From Takakia lepidozioides (Eukaryota; Streptophyta; Takakiopsida; Takakiales; Takakiaceae), in contig CM060733.1 in NCBI GenBank assembly GCA_030704615.1, forward strand, positions 50,778,001-50,842,000: a stretch of 64,000 nt of DNA, in the 5' to 3' direction. The translations under genes and the position numbers were made by a program. Under the pieces are notes generated by a model. It was not told the DNA's origin. It searched no databases and saw only the letters and a list, made by a program, of their open reading frames with translations. This document shows, piece by piece, positions 50,401-62,862 of the stretch. The first letter of the stretch is position 1. Each line of letters starts with the position of its first letter.

Positions 50401-52011
50401 TCTCCCCCCTGCGCTCCACATGCCATAAAAGTTGGGAGGCAAATAATGAGATCGGCAAACTGGGAGAGAAGTGGGAAGGTGTGCAACTTGGACATCAAAA
50501 ACCTAGCATGCTTCCAATAAGGTGACAATTCTCATAAACCAACATGATTGTAGTAACAATAAAGCATGCAACTGGGATAAGCGCAAGTCTCCTTAGTCTA
50601 GCCAGATCATTAACTGCAGACTGCCTGAATTCCACTAAATCAACACTTTCCGCCTTCCATACCATCCTTTGAGATAGCCAGTAAAAAGGAGCACCATGCA
50701 CTGCTGTTTGAGGAAATAAAGAAGCCACACCTTCACCACAAGGCTCTTAAATGGGCGGCGCACCAGGTTCTGAAGAAACTGGATGGCGACTTTTGATCCC
50801 ACAACTATTGCTCTTGGTGCTAGGTCTAGAAGGTCGGGGATCAGGCCACTATGATCAGGTTCCGTGTGATTGACTAATAAATAATCAATCCTGCTTGGAT
50901 CAATTTGCCCCTTAACTGCTGCCAGATATAGATCCCTGAACTTTTCATGTGATGCATCAATGACAGCCAGCTTACTTCCCTGTATGATGAAGGAGTTGTA
51001 GGTCGTCCCATTCTGAAGCCCAAATTCTCTACAAACAATGCCAATAGAAAAATAAGATTCAGAAGTAATTTTAAATTATGTATGGCACTTAACAACAGGC
51101 ATTTACTTCCTCCGCTTCCCCCTGGCACAGTTGCTGAAATCCTCACTCGGACGACCGGGAGAGAGAGGGGGAATTCCATTCAGGTATAACCCATCGCAGA
51201 GTGAGCTGAACAGTATGTAGAAAACTGAGGGGGAACGGCAGACAGGCAGATACGAAACAGCGATTCAAAGAAGGAGAGGATACCGAGGTTGATGCGAAAG
51301 ATGCAGTATCAATTGCTTGTCTGATTTCAAAACAAGATTCAATAAGAAGTAGTGGGTGACCAATCTTTTGTCTCTACTCAGCTCGTAATCTAAACTGATC
51401 ACAACCACATTCTTGGAATTCCGCATCGTTCAATATCGCTGGTGATGGTAATGATCGGTGGCTACCCAAGGCTTCAAATTGAAATTCCTACACAGTGTCA
51501 ACCAGTCAGGCAAAATGCAATGCTAATCCTCAAGTGCGAAAGCTACAGTCGACAAAGCACGCGACCCCAAGATATCTTCCTACTTCTTCAGAATTCCGTC
51601 ACAAAACAACATAAAAAATCGAATAGCAGCCAATCATGAAGAAAAGTAAGAAACCTACATGTCGAACCGGTCTCGGTCCCAATCCAGAGACCGAATGGTG
51701 GTGATGTCTTCAGCAATGGGTAATACCTGTGTCTGAAGGCGTTTCCCAGGCTGCCAATTCACTACCTCCGACAGCTTCGGTGGCTCAGCCACCGTCACGC
51801 CTAACGCTCTCACTCCAACACTACACCTCGCACGCTGCCACTCCTCCTTATTACTAACATACCCACCATCTCCTTCAACACGACGGACTCCCTTCCCTGG
51901 AAACGAAGCAAAGAATCCATGCTTGGACTGCAGAGCAAGCCCAGGACAGTATGCCCCAGCTGCACAACCCGAAGCACACACAACTCGAGACGAAGCTACA
52001 ATCCCAGACAT
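47421..52011 (-). CDS. FLVB: Plastid flavodiiron protein, FLVB (Flv3) type
   Basis: Exons from the 5' end: 52011-51659, 51028-50731, 50408-50256, 49943-49665, 49237-49052, 48916-48786, 48648-48456, 48317-48249, 48037-47950, 47629-47421. All are GT-AG and in frame, giving 652 residues. Flavodiiron proteins pass photosystem I electrons to O2, forming water, and protect against light fluctuation. About 90 N-terminal residues, Ser/Ala/Gly/Arg-rich, look like a transit peptide. The diiron site is complete: H172, E174, D176 and H177 in [10 protein letters not shown]239, D258 and H315. A flavodoxin-like domain follows ([14 protein letters not shown], then ESYGGDDEP), and then the C-terminal flavin reductase domain ([20 protein letters not shown], end HHRKIGNYY). 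All canonical iron ligands favour FLVB over FLVA. Confidence 0.93.
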
Positions 52012-53065
52012 TCCTCTTCTACACTCGTACACTTCTTCACAGAAACTAGAGTGAGAGAATTTCGACAAACAAGTCAGAGAGGGACACAGTGATGAGAAGG
52101 CGAGAGAGAGCCACACATTCTTCCAAATATCTTTACTTCATCGTCACCCTCATTCATCCACATGTCATATTTCTTTTGGCCGGTGCACAAGTCAGGGTTC
52201 GAAACTCTCACATGCTACAAAAGATTCAGTAGTAGAAACTAGAAACACAAACAGCTAAGTTAGACCCTTACTAAGGGTCACTTGGAAACAAAGCTATTGC
52301 GATTCTTTGTGAGTTTGTTGGAAAGGCTCCAGGCAATTGAGTATCCCATTTTGATCATGAAAGAGTAAAGGAGGCTGTAGTGCAATTGAGCGCGCTAGCT
52401 GCTGAATCCGGCTGATGGTCTTGCAATGCTTGGCTTGTATTCTCTCGGCATCGCCTCGGGATGGAACAAACATTACATATAGAGAGCTACAAATACATGA
52501 ACAGTGTGACGAACAATAGCAGGAACGGAGAGAACAGCTCAAACACAGGACCACCAATGCGGGTTGGAGCTTTATTAAGGATTCGTGCTCTGGACCTCCG
52601 GAGCCGGGAATAAGCAGTCCATGAAGATTGGATTCCAACTTGCTGAACCATCTCGACTTGCATTGGCATACATAGAGAGTCACCCTGCACTGATCGTGCA
52701 TATTGACTGCAGGAAGAATTTTGTTGATATTAGCATTGTGAAATTTTGACGGCCAGGCCTTCAAACAGAAGGAAATCATTTTTAATTCCTTCCAGTGTTA
52801 CTACCTTTCTGGGTGCAAATTTACAGACGGCAGAATGAGAAGTCTGAGCAGCGAAATATGTGAGTGGACGGATGCAGAGATACACCATGACAGCTGAAAT
52901 GCATCACTCGTGCACTCATGGCTGTCCCCCAGCTAGAAAGATTCTCTCAAACACAGTACATGCACGGATTGCTTAGGCTCATTAACCAGCACATGGGGAT
53001 AATCGACTAGCTGTTGAAGACAGGGACTATCAATCTAGAGGTAGGCCCACTGATTTGTGTTGTGA
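52012..53065. other. FLVB upstream region and spacer
   Basis: Expected to contain the FLVB promoter. A 161-codon minus frame (52294-52779) lacks recognisable motifs. Nothing is supported. Confidence 0.4.
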
Positions 53066-56000
53066 TCAGAGGGGAAGGCCAGAGTTTAAGTACTTGAGCT
53101 TGGTGCAATCAAAAGGACCCAGCTGTTGTCTATTCTTTCGCACCTGCAAGAGACACAGTTAATGCAGTCAGCCCAAAGGCATGGAATCATACAAGAAACG
53201 CCATACAAGTGAATTGCATATGCACTATGCATGAAGAGATTACATACCGGAGACCAAGGGTTGCGCTTGGGAACACTCTTCTCTGGAGGTGAATTTTTTA
53301 CTGGCCCATTTTTCATTTCCAGACATTCCTGCAACAAGTTAACTTTATTGTTTTAGCATGTAGCATGAAGTGGTAGTTCACTAGCATGTTCACATTTTTT
53401 ATCATGGTAACCAATAGTTGAACAATCAGTGGAACTAAAGACAGATAAAATGACTAGAGATGCAACAAGGTTCCTCAAAAAAAATGTGACCAGGAAAGTA
53501 CCTGTCCAGCTGCTTCCAGAGCACAAATCCTCTCCTCTGAGAAAGGGGAAGGTGGCTTTGAATCTGCAGAGCTTGTGTTGCCAGGAAGCTTGCTTCGTCG
53601 GTTTTTTCGGGAACCGGGTGACCCCTCATTCTCCTGTCCTGATGCCTCTGCTGATACCGGAGACATTGTCAACCTGCTTACCGCTTTTCTTGCAAATGCA
53701 AACAGGGAACCTCTCTCTTTCTTGTGTGAACCATGCCCTTCTGCCACATTAAGCCCTGCTAAGGGGTTCCGACTACCTCCACTATCAGCCACAGCAGGTG
53801 GCGCATTTGGAGATGTGGTTTTTGAAACACTGCCACCATTTGCCATCAGTGACCCTGACTTGTGTTCTTCCGGAGTTCTTGGAGATACAGACTTCAAGCC
53901 CTCCATTTTATCCTTGGACTTCCTCATCTGAGCTGCAATGGCAGCTCCAAGAACAGGCCAGTCTGACCAGTGTGATGCTGGACTTTCAACCATCACATGG
54001 CCTTCTCCTTTCTGAGCTGAGCCTTCGGGAGTGCAAGTTCTGGGTCCAACAGCTCCTGTTGAATACGTGCTTGCACATACTTGCTGTGCTGAAAGGGGTG
54101 TCTTTAGCCCCGCCTCTGAAGTACCCATGGCATCTGCACGCTGGTTAAAGCGAAGAACACTGCTCCGTTTGCCTGAAACTGGGGTGAGGTAATGCCGAGG
54201 TGATCTTTCATCAGCAACCCTGCTGCTTGGCGAGCTGGACAGCCAAGGTTGCATGGTTCCAGATCTTCTAGCAGACTTACTAGCTGCTGCTGAGATTGGA
54301 GTACCGGGTCTTGACAATGCTTCACCAAAACCCTGGCTACTTGGGGAGTTTGATTGTGAAGATTGGTTGCATGCGAAGTTTTGAAAATGCTCATTAGCTG
54401 CTGTTGGAATCAAAGTACCAAGTCCAGGTGAACTGTCGGCCTTCCCAGATGCAGAGGATTGAGCATAATCAGGACCAGCTCCTGGAGAGGAGGTAGCAAA
54501 TCTCGACAATGTTGGACTGACATTCCTGCTTCCGGGCGTGCATGGGGTTGCATCAGCTGCCACACGAGTACTAGCAAGTCGTGGTGATGCTTCATTAACA
54601 CCAATGCTGTCTTGAGAGCTCAAGACATCGGTAGCTGCTGCTGAAGGAGTAGCAAGTCTTGGGAATGCTTCACTGCCATCCCTGCTTCTTGGAGAATCCA
54701 AATGCTCAGATTGCTCGGAATTCGAGTTTTGGGCATGATCAACAGCTGCTCCGGGTGATGCTTCACTGTCAGCCCTGCTACTGGGAGAGCTGGAGTACCC
54801 AGATTGGACAGATCCAGAGTTTTGAGCATAATCAGGAGCTCCTGAAGACAAAGATGCATACCTTGGTGACATTAAACTCGTAGTCCTGCTTCTTGAGGAG
54901 CTAGGGATTTCATTATCTGCCACATGACAGGTAACAGCAAGTGGTTGTGAAGCCTCGCTGACAGTTATGCTGCCTGGGGAGCTCAAGACCCCACATGCTG
55001 TTGTCAAAGATGGGGTAGCCAGTCTTGGTAGTGCTTCACTGCCATTCCTGCTTCTTGAAAAATTCAGATCCTCAGAGTTTTGAGCGCAATCAAGAGCTGC
55101 AACTGGAGAAAATTTGTGTGATGCCTCACTGAAATCCCTGCTACGTGGGGAGCCAAAGAGTTTATTAGTTGCTCCAGGAAATTGAATAGTGAACCTTGGT
55201 GATGCCTCACTGGCAGATCTGCCATCTGGGGAGCTTGAGAACTCACTTGCTGCTGATGGAGGTGCAGTGGCAAGTCTTTGCGACGGATCAGCAGCAATCC
55301 TGCTACTTGGGTAGCTTAAGTGCTCAGCTAGCTGGTGTCTGGAGTTTGGGGGAAACTCACTAGCTGGTACTAGAAATGATAAACCAAAGTCCAGTGATGC
55401 TTCATTAACTACAGTGCTACCTGGGGAAGTTGAATGCATGGACTTGTCATTATCAGACGATTGATCGCACCCACTAGCTGCTGGACATAGGAAAGCAATT
55501 CTTGGTGATGGCCCAATGACTGTCATGCTACCTGGGGAGCTCAAGGACTCCCCAGCTGCTGTTGGAGACTTAGTGGCAAGTGTCGATACTTCACTAGCAT
55601 CACTAATGTGTGCAGAGTTCAAGTGCTCGGATGGCTCAAACACAGAGTTTCGGAGACATACACTATCCAATGTTGGAGATAGACTAGCAAGAGTTCCTGA
55701 TGCTGCACTGACAACAATGCTCTCTGGGGAGCCTGTCTGCCTCAATTCCTCACATCCAGGGCTCTGAGCAGATTCACTAGTTCCTCCTGGTGTTAGCGAT
55801 GCTTCAGTCAATACCCTGCTGCTTTGAGAGCTTGAGTTGTCAGCATTCTCACTAAGTGTTGAGTCTCCAACTGAATCAATGTCAACTTCACATCCTGAAA
55901 CTACAACTCTCAATGATGCTGAGTTTTTCTCAACCAGGGAAAGGCTTTCAGATGCCTTCACATTGTCACTGCCAGCTGCCTCTGCCTCAGAATAAGGTGT

Positions 56001-59000
56001 TGAGCCACAGCCTACTGGGGAATAATCAGCATCAGTTGATAGAGTTGATTCTTGAACACTGCTGATGATACCTTTTGATTCTGAAAGAGGTCCACCTTGC
56101 ATTGAATGAACATGTAATTTGCTGTCGCACACAGCCACCACTCCAGGATCTGGCGAAACTGAAGCAGTCGCTTCAATAGAGCTTACATTCCTTAGAACAT
56201 CACCATCTTCTATTTTGCAATATCTTGCCCCGAACTGGACTTTCCTTTCAGCAATGCAATGGGTTTCGGCAACAGTTTTGACATAAGGAACACCTGAAAC
56301 ATTTGGAGAACTATAGGGACGACCAATCTGCATTGGAGGGTTAGGTCTTTGAGCTTGTGTCTCATTTGAGGGAAAGGAACGGGCTCTTGGCGATGTTGGA
56401 GCCGACGCAGCACCCCAGCGCAAATGGGGTGCAGAGGGAATGGCAGAGTTCCCCCTACTTGAGGGGGGGGCCTGCAGGCGTTGCAAAAGTGCACCAGCAC
56501 TACCATTTGTGCCAGCAATAGGAAGCTTACTGGTTGTAGCACCACTTACATGCCTTGCTGATTGAAACACTTGCCTTGCTTCTGGAGACACCTGACGTGA
56601 TACCGCACACGGCGATGGTGTAGCTAATGCCCTTGCCTGCACGCATAAACAAAACATGGTCAGTTACCGAACAACTGGTGTACCTGGTTTTCAAACACCA
56701 AGAAAATCTGAGACTAATATAAGCCTGCTGCATTGGAAGTGACACGTACTGAGTCAAAGAAGCCAAGCTTGGGCGAGGGCTTCCGCAGACCAGAAGGCTT
56801 GGCTGCAAACAAAGGTTCTGCTGGTGAAGCCATGCTATCTCCCGTGGAATCAGGTAGACTTCTAGGAAGGCCAGGCACAGCCATGGCACTCTTGCTCCTT
56901 GTAAGGATGCGGCCTGGCCTACTCATGTCTTTAGACTTGGGCTCCAAAGTGGGAGATGACATGCCTTTTCCGCGCAGAATGTCTCTTACAGTGAAAGTCC
57001 CTTTTGTATCTTTCTCTGCTCCTGCTGGTGCACTGGTGGTCACTCTGGTGCTCGATTCCTTGACTTCAGGAACAGTTGGCAACCCTCCTAGTTTCTTTGG
57101 AGCAATGGCACCCTTCACAGATGAAGGCACATGCTGTGACAAGGGTGGCGTACCTGTTTTCTGACCTCGCCCTGCCACATACATTAGTATTCCATTACAA
57201 ACCCCCTTAAAAATGTGCTGGGCTTCAATCAAATAGCATGCATCATAGCCAAGCCAACACAACATGCACAGACCAACAGTTGGCTGTCAGCTTACCAGCC
57301 CTAAGACCAAGTAAGCTAGCTGGTTTGATAATACTGTAACAATCATACCTGTTATCACTTTTCCCAGCGTGTCTTTCACCTTCTTTGACATTGATGAAAC
57401 CTTGCGAGAGAGTGAGGAGCTCGTAGAAGGGGAGCCATGTAGGGTGGGAGTGGACATAGTACGCACTAATCCTGTCTGCTTCCATTTCTGTGGCTCCTCC
57501 ACAGTTCTCTCCTCAGCCTTCTTGCTTGTGTTCCAGGTCAAGGATCCAGATACTGAACCATTGCTATGTTACAGCAGGAAGTAATGCTAACTATGCTACG
57601 AGATTGAATTCAGAGAACCAGCTAGGTGACAATAATGAGTAGAATCAAAGGTCCAAACAAAACAAAGGAGGATATGAAAAGGAACTTGGGAGACGGAGTC
57701 GGGAGCCATGTTGAACAGGAGAATCTAGCACATTCTTGGAGGCTCCAGGCCTGGCCTGGTTTAGGCCTGTCATTGCTGCCCCTGGCACCTTTATCTGCCA
57801 TACCACACCAAGAGAGCATTCACTACATGAAGTACACCTCTTGATGGACTGAAATTCACTACTGCTGCAAAAATGTGAATCCAGTCTCATCTTGCAAACA
57901 CACTCCTACAAACAAGTCAAACATTTGGGCTTTACATTGCAGTTGATCCCTTGAGCCTTATCTGCTCCCTTTGACGAAATCGGCAGTGTGCTAGAATTGG
58001 AAACTTCTGCTTGCTTAACAGGCCTTGACGACGTAGTCAGCACTGGATTCAAAGTGGTTATGGGAGCTTGCTCCACTGCATTGGTTCCTGGAGCTTGTTC
58101 CACTGCCCTTGACAATGGATTGAGAGATGCATGAGAAATGGTCCCTTGACCATTGTCTGAGCTTGATATTGAAATTGGCACCATATCTGCATGAAAGGCC
58201 TTGTAGGATATCAGAGTTGGCCATTCCAGCAGCACCGACACAGATCACGATATAAAAGGATGGGCAGAAGCTCTTGTGAGCTTGGAGAATACAAGTCTAC
58301 CAAGTTCCCTGTAGTCATGAGAGAGCATTGGTGCAAACCTGAGTGGGGATTAAGACAACTAGAATGAGCCAAGACCTCAGGAGGAAGGAAGTCAGGTGCT
58401 CTGCTACCATGCCTAGGTACGATTGGCAAGGGCATGATTAACAGGCCTCGGGGCCCATCCCTAAGACTGGGTAGTTCTGGCATTCGGAGCTCCTTGCCAA
58501 TATCAGACGAAACTACAAGGAGTTCTTCAGGGTCCAGCACGCCTGCATTTGGTGCCAAGTCAAAGTGTCAGCCCAGCTTCCTAACCACTGCACCTGATTA
58601 CTCATGATAGAACGTAAGCATTTGGACAGGCCACAAACCCAGCCTCCCACACCACCAGTGATGCAAGAAGATGGCAGTGAAGGAGAAGCTATCTTCGAAA
58701 GCAAGCGGACAAGCAGTACCCTCATCAGTGAAAAAGGCCTTGTCCCACGCCAAGGACTTGCGCAAGGTAGTTGCACGCCTTGTCCTAATCCTTGTAGGTA
58801 CAGCAGCGTTTGCTTCCACTGTTGTCTCTTGCCTCTGCTGCCTTGAAGTGTCAAGATAGCTGCTGCCAGGATGACTTGATAAGCCAGTGGGGTTCCTGGT
58901 GGCCGACATCTCCCCTCCTCCATCAATCTGTACAGAGTCTGTTCAGCCACAGTACATACAGCCTCCAGTTAGTACTGCTGGTAAGGGCAGCATGAGATTG

Positions 59001-60035
59001 TCATCATATCATCAATCAGATCCCTTTCAATAAGTACAATTCCAGACACAGGACACTTCCCAAGTCATGTGCTTACAAACACGATAGAAGTCCTCGCATT
59101 TTGTGGAGACTCCTACTGTGGGACTCCTCATGGCACTTCCTCTCTGGAAATTACAAAGTGCAGCTCCCAAAATGTACCTTTTGAGTATTAATTTTTCCTC
59201 GGAACACTGCCTTCACCCACACCATGAGATAAACTTGAATAGTTAATTGATGTACCTTTTGAGTATTGATTTTTCCTCGGAGCACTGCCTTCACCCACAC
59301 CATGAGATAAACTTGAATAGTTAATTGCATTCACATCCAACACAGATAACACAGAGTTGGAAGTTGGTGGTGCTATCTTTTCTTCCGAGTCTGGAAATGT
59401 TGCAACCTTACTCTCTGTCTCTTCAACTGCCCCTGCGATGACGCCAATTTCATCATGTGAACTCAAGCAGACCAATCTAACCACCTTGCTACATGAACAC
59501 ATTCTCGAGAAGAATGGCATTGAAGACACAAATGACAGCCTCATAATTCCTAACTTTCAGCTCTCCACTGTGACCTACTCGGCAACATGCCAGAAGCTAT
59601 GCTCCCCTCCTTCGGACAGGACACATTGAACTTTGCGCAGGCTGTCGGTACAGCATGAGAAGTTGTCACAACAAGCTATCAAAATCGTCATACGAAATGC
59701 TTTTCAAGGCTTTCGAAACAACCTCTATGAATGTTTAGGGACGCAGAGAACCATAGATAACTACAACGGAATAGAGCGAACAATGCACTTCAAATTATTG
59801 GATCTCCCTTGGATTACACACCTAAACTGTTTTTCTCTCCAGACGGTAACCCTTTCTTCTTGCCACTGATAAGGGAAGGTGATGGCGGAGACACGCCCAG
59901 GACAGACTCCGCATCCTTATTCTCCGGACTTGAGGTACACAACAGGTTATCATCCTCCAAATCAATGTCTAAAAGTTCCAAAGCCTCCATATCCGAAAGT
60001 TCCTGGGCTTCATGCAACAAGAAAAAAGAGGCCAA
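53066..60035 (-). CDS. Large Ser-rich protein of a plant-specific uncharacterised family
   Basis: The 3' half is firm. Exons 57563-57349, 57171-56750, 56636-53502 (3135 nt), 53328-53248 and 53143-53066 join in frame and end in NPWSPVRKNRQQLGPFDCTK, then a short tail and stop. Upstream exons are likely near 60035-59820 (acidic MEALELLDIDLEDD), about 59480-59256, 58932-58733 (LRKSLAWDKAFFTDEG), 58543 leftwards (GVLDPEELLVVSSD) and 58190-57920. The motifs SLAWDxAFFTxxGVLxPEEL and KPSGLRKPSPKLGFFDS are ones I associate with Ser-rich plant proteins of unknown role (Arabidopsis At2g37070/At3g53320 type). The giant exon holds degenerate repeats of the form SPRSRDGSEAFPRLATPS. No catalytic domain or membrane segment is visible. 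The first exon is uncertain, and 5' borders are approximate. Confidence 0.7.
59179..59334 (-). repeat. 78-bp tandem duplication spanning a splice donor
   Basis: Two units start at 59179 and 59257 (TTTTGAGTATT on the plus strand), 78 bp or 26 codons apart. On the minus strand each reads SINYSSLSHGVGEGS, then PRKN, then YSKG, followed by GTACAT. The unit first in the gene is open and ends in the donor AAAG/GTACAT. The second carries TAA where the first has CAA, so it is probably intronic. Confidence 0.8.
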
Positions 60036-62862
60036 GATTTGGTCTTGATCTCACAGTACCGACTCCACAGCCCTGCTATGTTGCACTTCTTACATCAGAT
60101 ACCCGCTGAGACCTTGAGTGAGTCATCTCTCTCTGAAGCATCGCTCTTTCCTGCGAAATCGGACCGACTCTGGTGCAGCTCCTACAATCACTGGTCATGA
60201 ATATCAGGAAGTACGGCTTAAGAGCAGCGGAAAGCTCCCAGACGCATGAAAGACACACATAACCAGAGCCACGAGCTCTGTACACAATGTCTCAATAATG
60301 TAAGGATGTGCGTAGAAACAATCAAACAGAGTCCTAAAACGCCTTCCCCCCCCGGCACTAAATCGACTGCAAGACATCATGACCAAAAATCCAGCGTTGC
60401 GCGCATATTAAGGACTTCAGATAAAGGGAAAGCGACAGACAAACAGGGGTTGCCATACTCCCCCCAAGAAAACATGCCGAGGGACGATGCTGGTGACATG
60501 CAACGTTTCCTTGAAAAACCTAAAAGCAGCCACAAATTCAAAATGGTTGACTCGTCTAAGATTGCGAGGAAGATGCAGAAGAATGATCGGCAGGCAGGCA
60601 GGTACAGCGAGAGAGAGACGGGCGTGTCAGAGCGAGCGAGCAGGCCTGGTTCAAACTGCTAGAATGCGCGCCACTACCCTTCATCCATCCACCGGATTCC
60701 GTTCTCCATCCATTCATTATTAACCTCCAATATGGATGAAAAAAACTCAGATAGACGTTGGCTCGTGGATGACAGAAAAATCATCCATCAGGAAAGGTGG
60801 GGAGAGGTTTTCTCTTCCCTCTCCTTGATCTCGTGCTTCCTGCGAGAACAGACATTCTTCGGATCAGAAATGCTTTGGCAGCTTACCTGCACGAGGCCTT
60901 CACTTCACCCTTAGACAATCACTCGAGCAATAGCTTTATGCATGGCTCTGGTTTTGTTTCCTCTCTCATGTTTTCTTCCATTTTGTCCCATAAGCTCTAT
61001 GAGCTTTCCGCGGACGTTATAAAGCGCCATCTCATTTCATTTCATGTCGGTGCAAAGAGTTCGGTTAGCTCTGCACGGCCATGAATTCTCAAGGGCATCA
61101 AGCAGGGGTCGCCCACACCGAAACCTGGTTGGCCCTTCTTGGCTGTGTCGAGGAGGGAAAAAATTTCCTCAACAAAATTACAGTCGGCACTCTAGTGCTT
61201 TTCTGGTGATTTTCTCCATTGATGCTGAGACTCATGGAATGAAGTGATGAGCGGCTTCATCTCAGGAGTCAGTACTCGTAAATGTAGCATGGTCTGGCGG
61301 CTTCACCACTTCCCTTTGCGTCTGGTCAAAGTCCTTGACAAGTCCATGTTGTGCATACTCAGTGGTTATTCTTGAGACCACATCGCTTTCAACGTATCAA
61401 CAAGGGCATTATTATTACACCCACAGACATCAGTCTCGGATCCAGATTTCATGATGTGGGCACGCATCTTCGATCGTTCAAGCTCCGTGCTGCACAATGC
61501 CGGCCGTGTTGCCTTCCTCCCCCTCTCGTCTTCGAATCTGCCCTCCTTTAGAACCAATGGTAGGATGGAGGTGCTCCTATTCCAACTCCAGTCTGATGCT
61601 CAACAAACAACCATGTCTAATTTCAGATTTGAAAGGGCCCCCCCCCCACCCCGCCACTGCCATGCTTGATGAAGATGAAGTGTAATGAAGATAATCAACT
61701 GACTCGATAAGAGTGTCTTGGTTAGTGAGCATTCTTTGTGAAGACTCATATGTAGTTGCGAGGCATAGAACAATGAGCTTATACCTTGGGGTGCATCTTC
61801 AACATACACTCCAGCTCGGTAGATGCGCAAAGGTGGCTTGCTAACCTACACTACAAAGCAAGCTTTTGAATAGACACATCGACAGAGGCAGGGCGAGTGA
61901 AATCGAGAAAGGATGACCCACAAGAAATCAGCAGTACCCCAGCAGTCTTTGGGAGGATGCATGCCGATCATACAACCTTGCACAGTTAAAAATCATACCA
62001 CACTGTCACAATTGCATCTGCCCTACATCTCTGGAAGCCTGGGTGGAAAGAATCTCTAAGACAATATGCAACCTTTCTTCTCTGGCCATTCTAACCAGAC
62101 CACCTTTCAGCAGGGAAACTATGGTGGGAGCTTCATGGCTTTACGCCTCTAGATACTGTGTGAATAAAACTCTTGTTGATGCTCAGGAGGCCTGGAAACC
62201 TGAGTCTGTTATTTACCGTTGTGGACACCAGGTCCATGACAATCCACCTGTCATTCATGCTCCAGCAGCTGCACTGGAATATTACTTGTAGCTTCATGGC
62301 TCCCCAGAACAAATTTCAAGCCAAAGAGTTTTGTTGCAATAAGCTCACAGCTGATCAGACATAGGAGCTCTATCCACCAAAAGGGTGGTACTCTTCAACT
62401 CCTAATGACAAAGAAAACCCTTCACAAGTAGATGAAACCATTAGAAGACAACTCCGGCTGTTACCTTCTGCAAAACTATTGCTCCATGCTGAGCTCTTCT
62501 CATATTAAATCTGTCAGCCCCTACACCATTCTCACTAGCATGTACTCCAGTGTCCGCTCTTGGGAGTTAAGAGTGCCCTCTTCTCCAACGGGGCTCATGA
62601 TACTCGTAAGCAGCACTTCTTTTCTGTTCAGATGCATCCACACTGAGCCCAGTTCAGCAACTCATGCACTTACCCCCTTGGCTTTCGAGTCATTGGGGTA
62701 CTTTCCTGGTGAATCACCAAAGAACACCTTCCTAGTGTCGATCCTCAGTCCTGTCTCTAGTATCATCTTTATCTGTGTTCAAAGAACTAGGAACACATAG
62801 GAAGATTTGTGCAGGAATGAATGGCATGCTATCTGAACAAAGGCGGCAAGACTGCATGTGCA
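60036..62862. other. Intergenic stretch, nothing supported
   Basis: It presumably includes the promoter of the Ser-rich gene and the 3' flank of the last gene. Short frames here have no recognised motifs. Confidence 0.4.

Noticed and set aside
52294-52779. 161-codon minus frame between FLVB and the Ser-rich gene
   Set aside because: Composition looks random (Cys/Ser clusters, no motif) and no splice context links it to either neighbour.
53429-53931. Plus-strand frames over the large Ser-rich exon
   Set aside because: Antisense shadows; the minus strand has a 1045-codon exon with matching splice sites.
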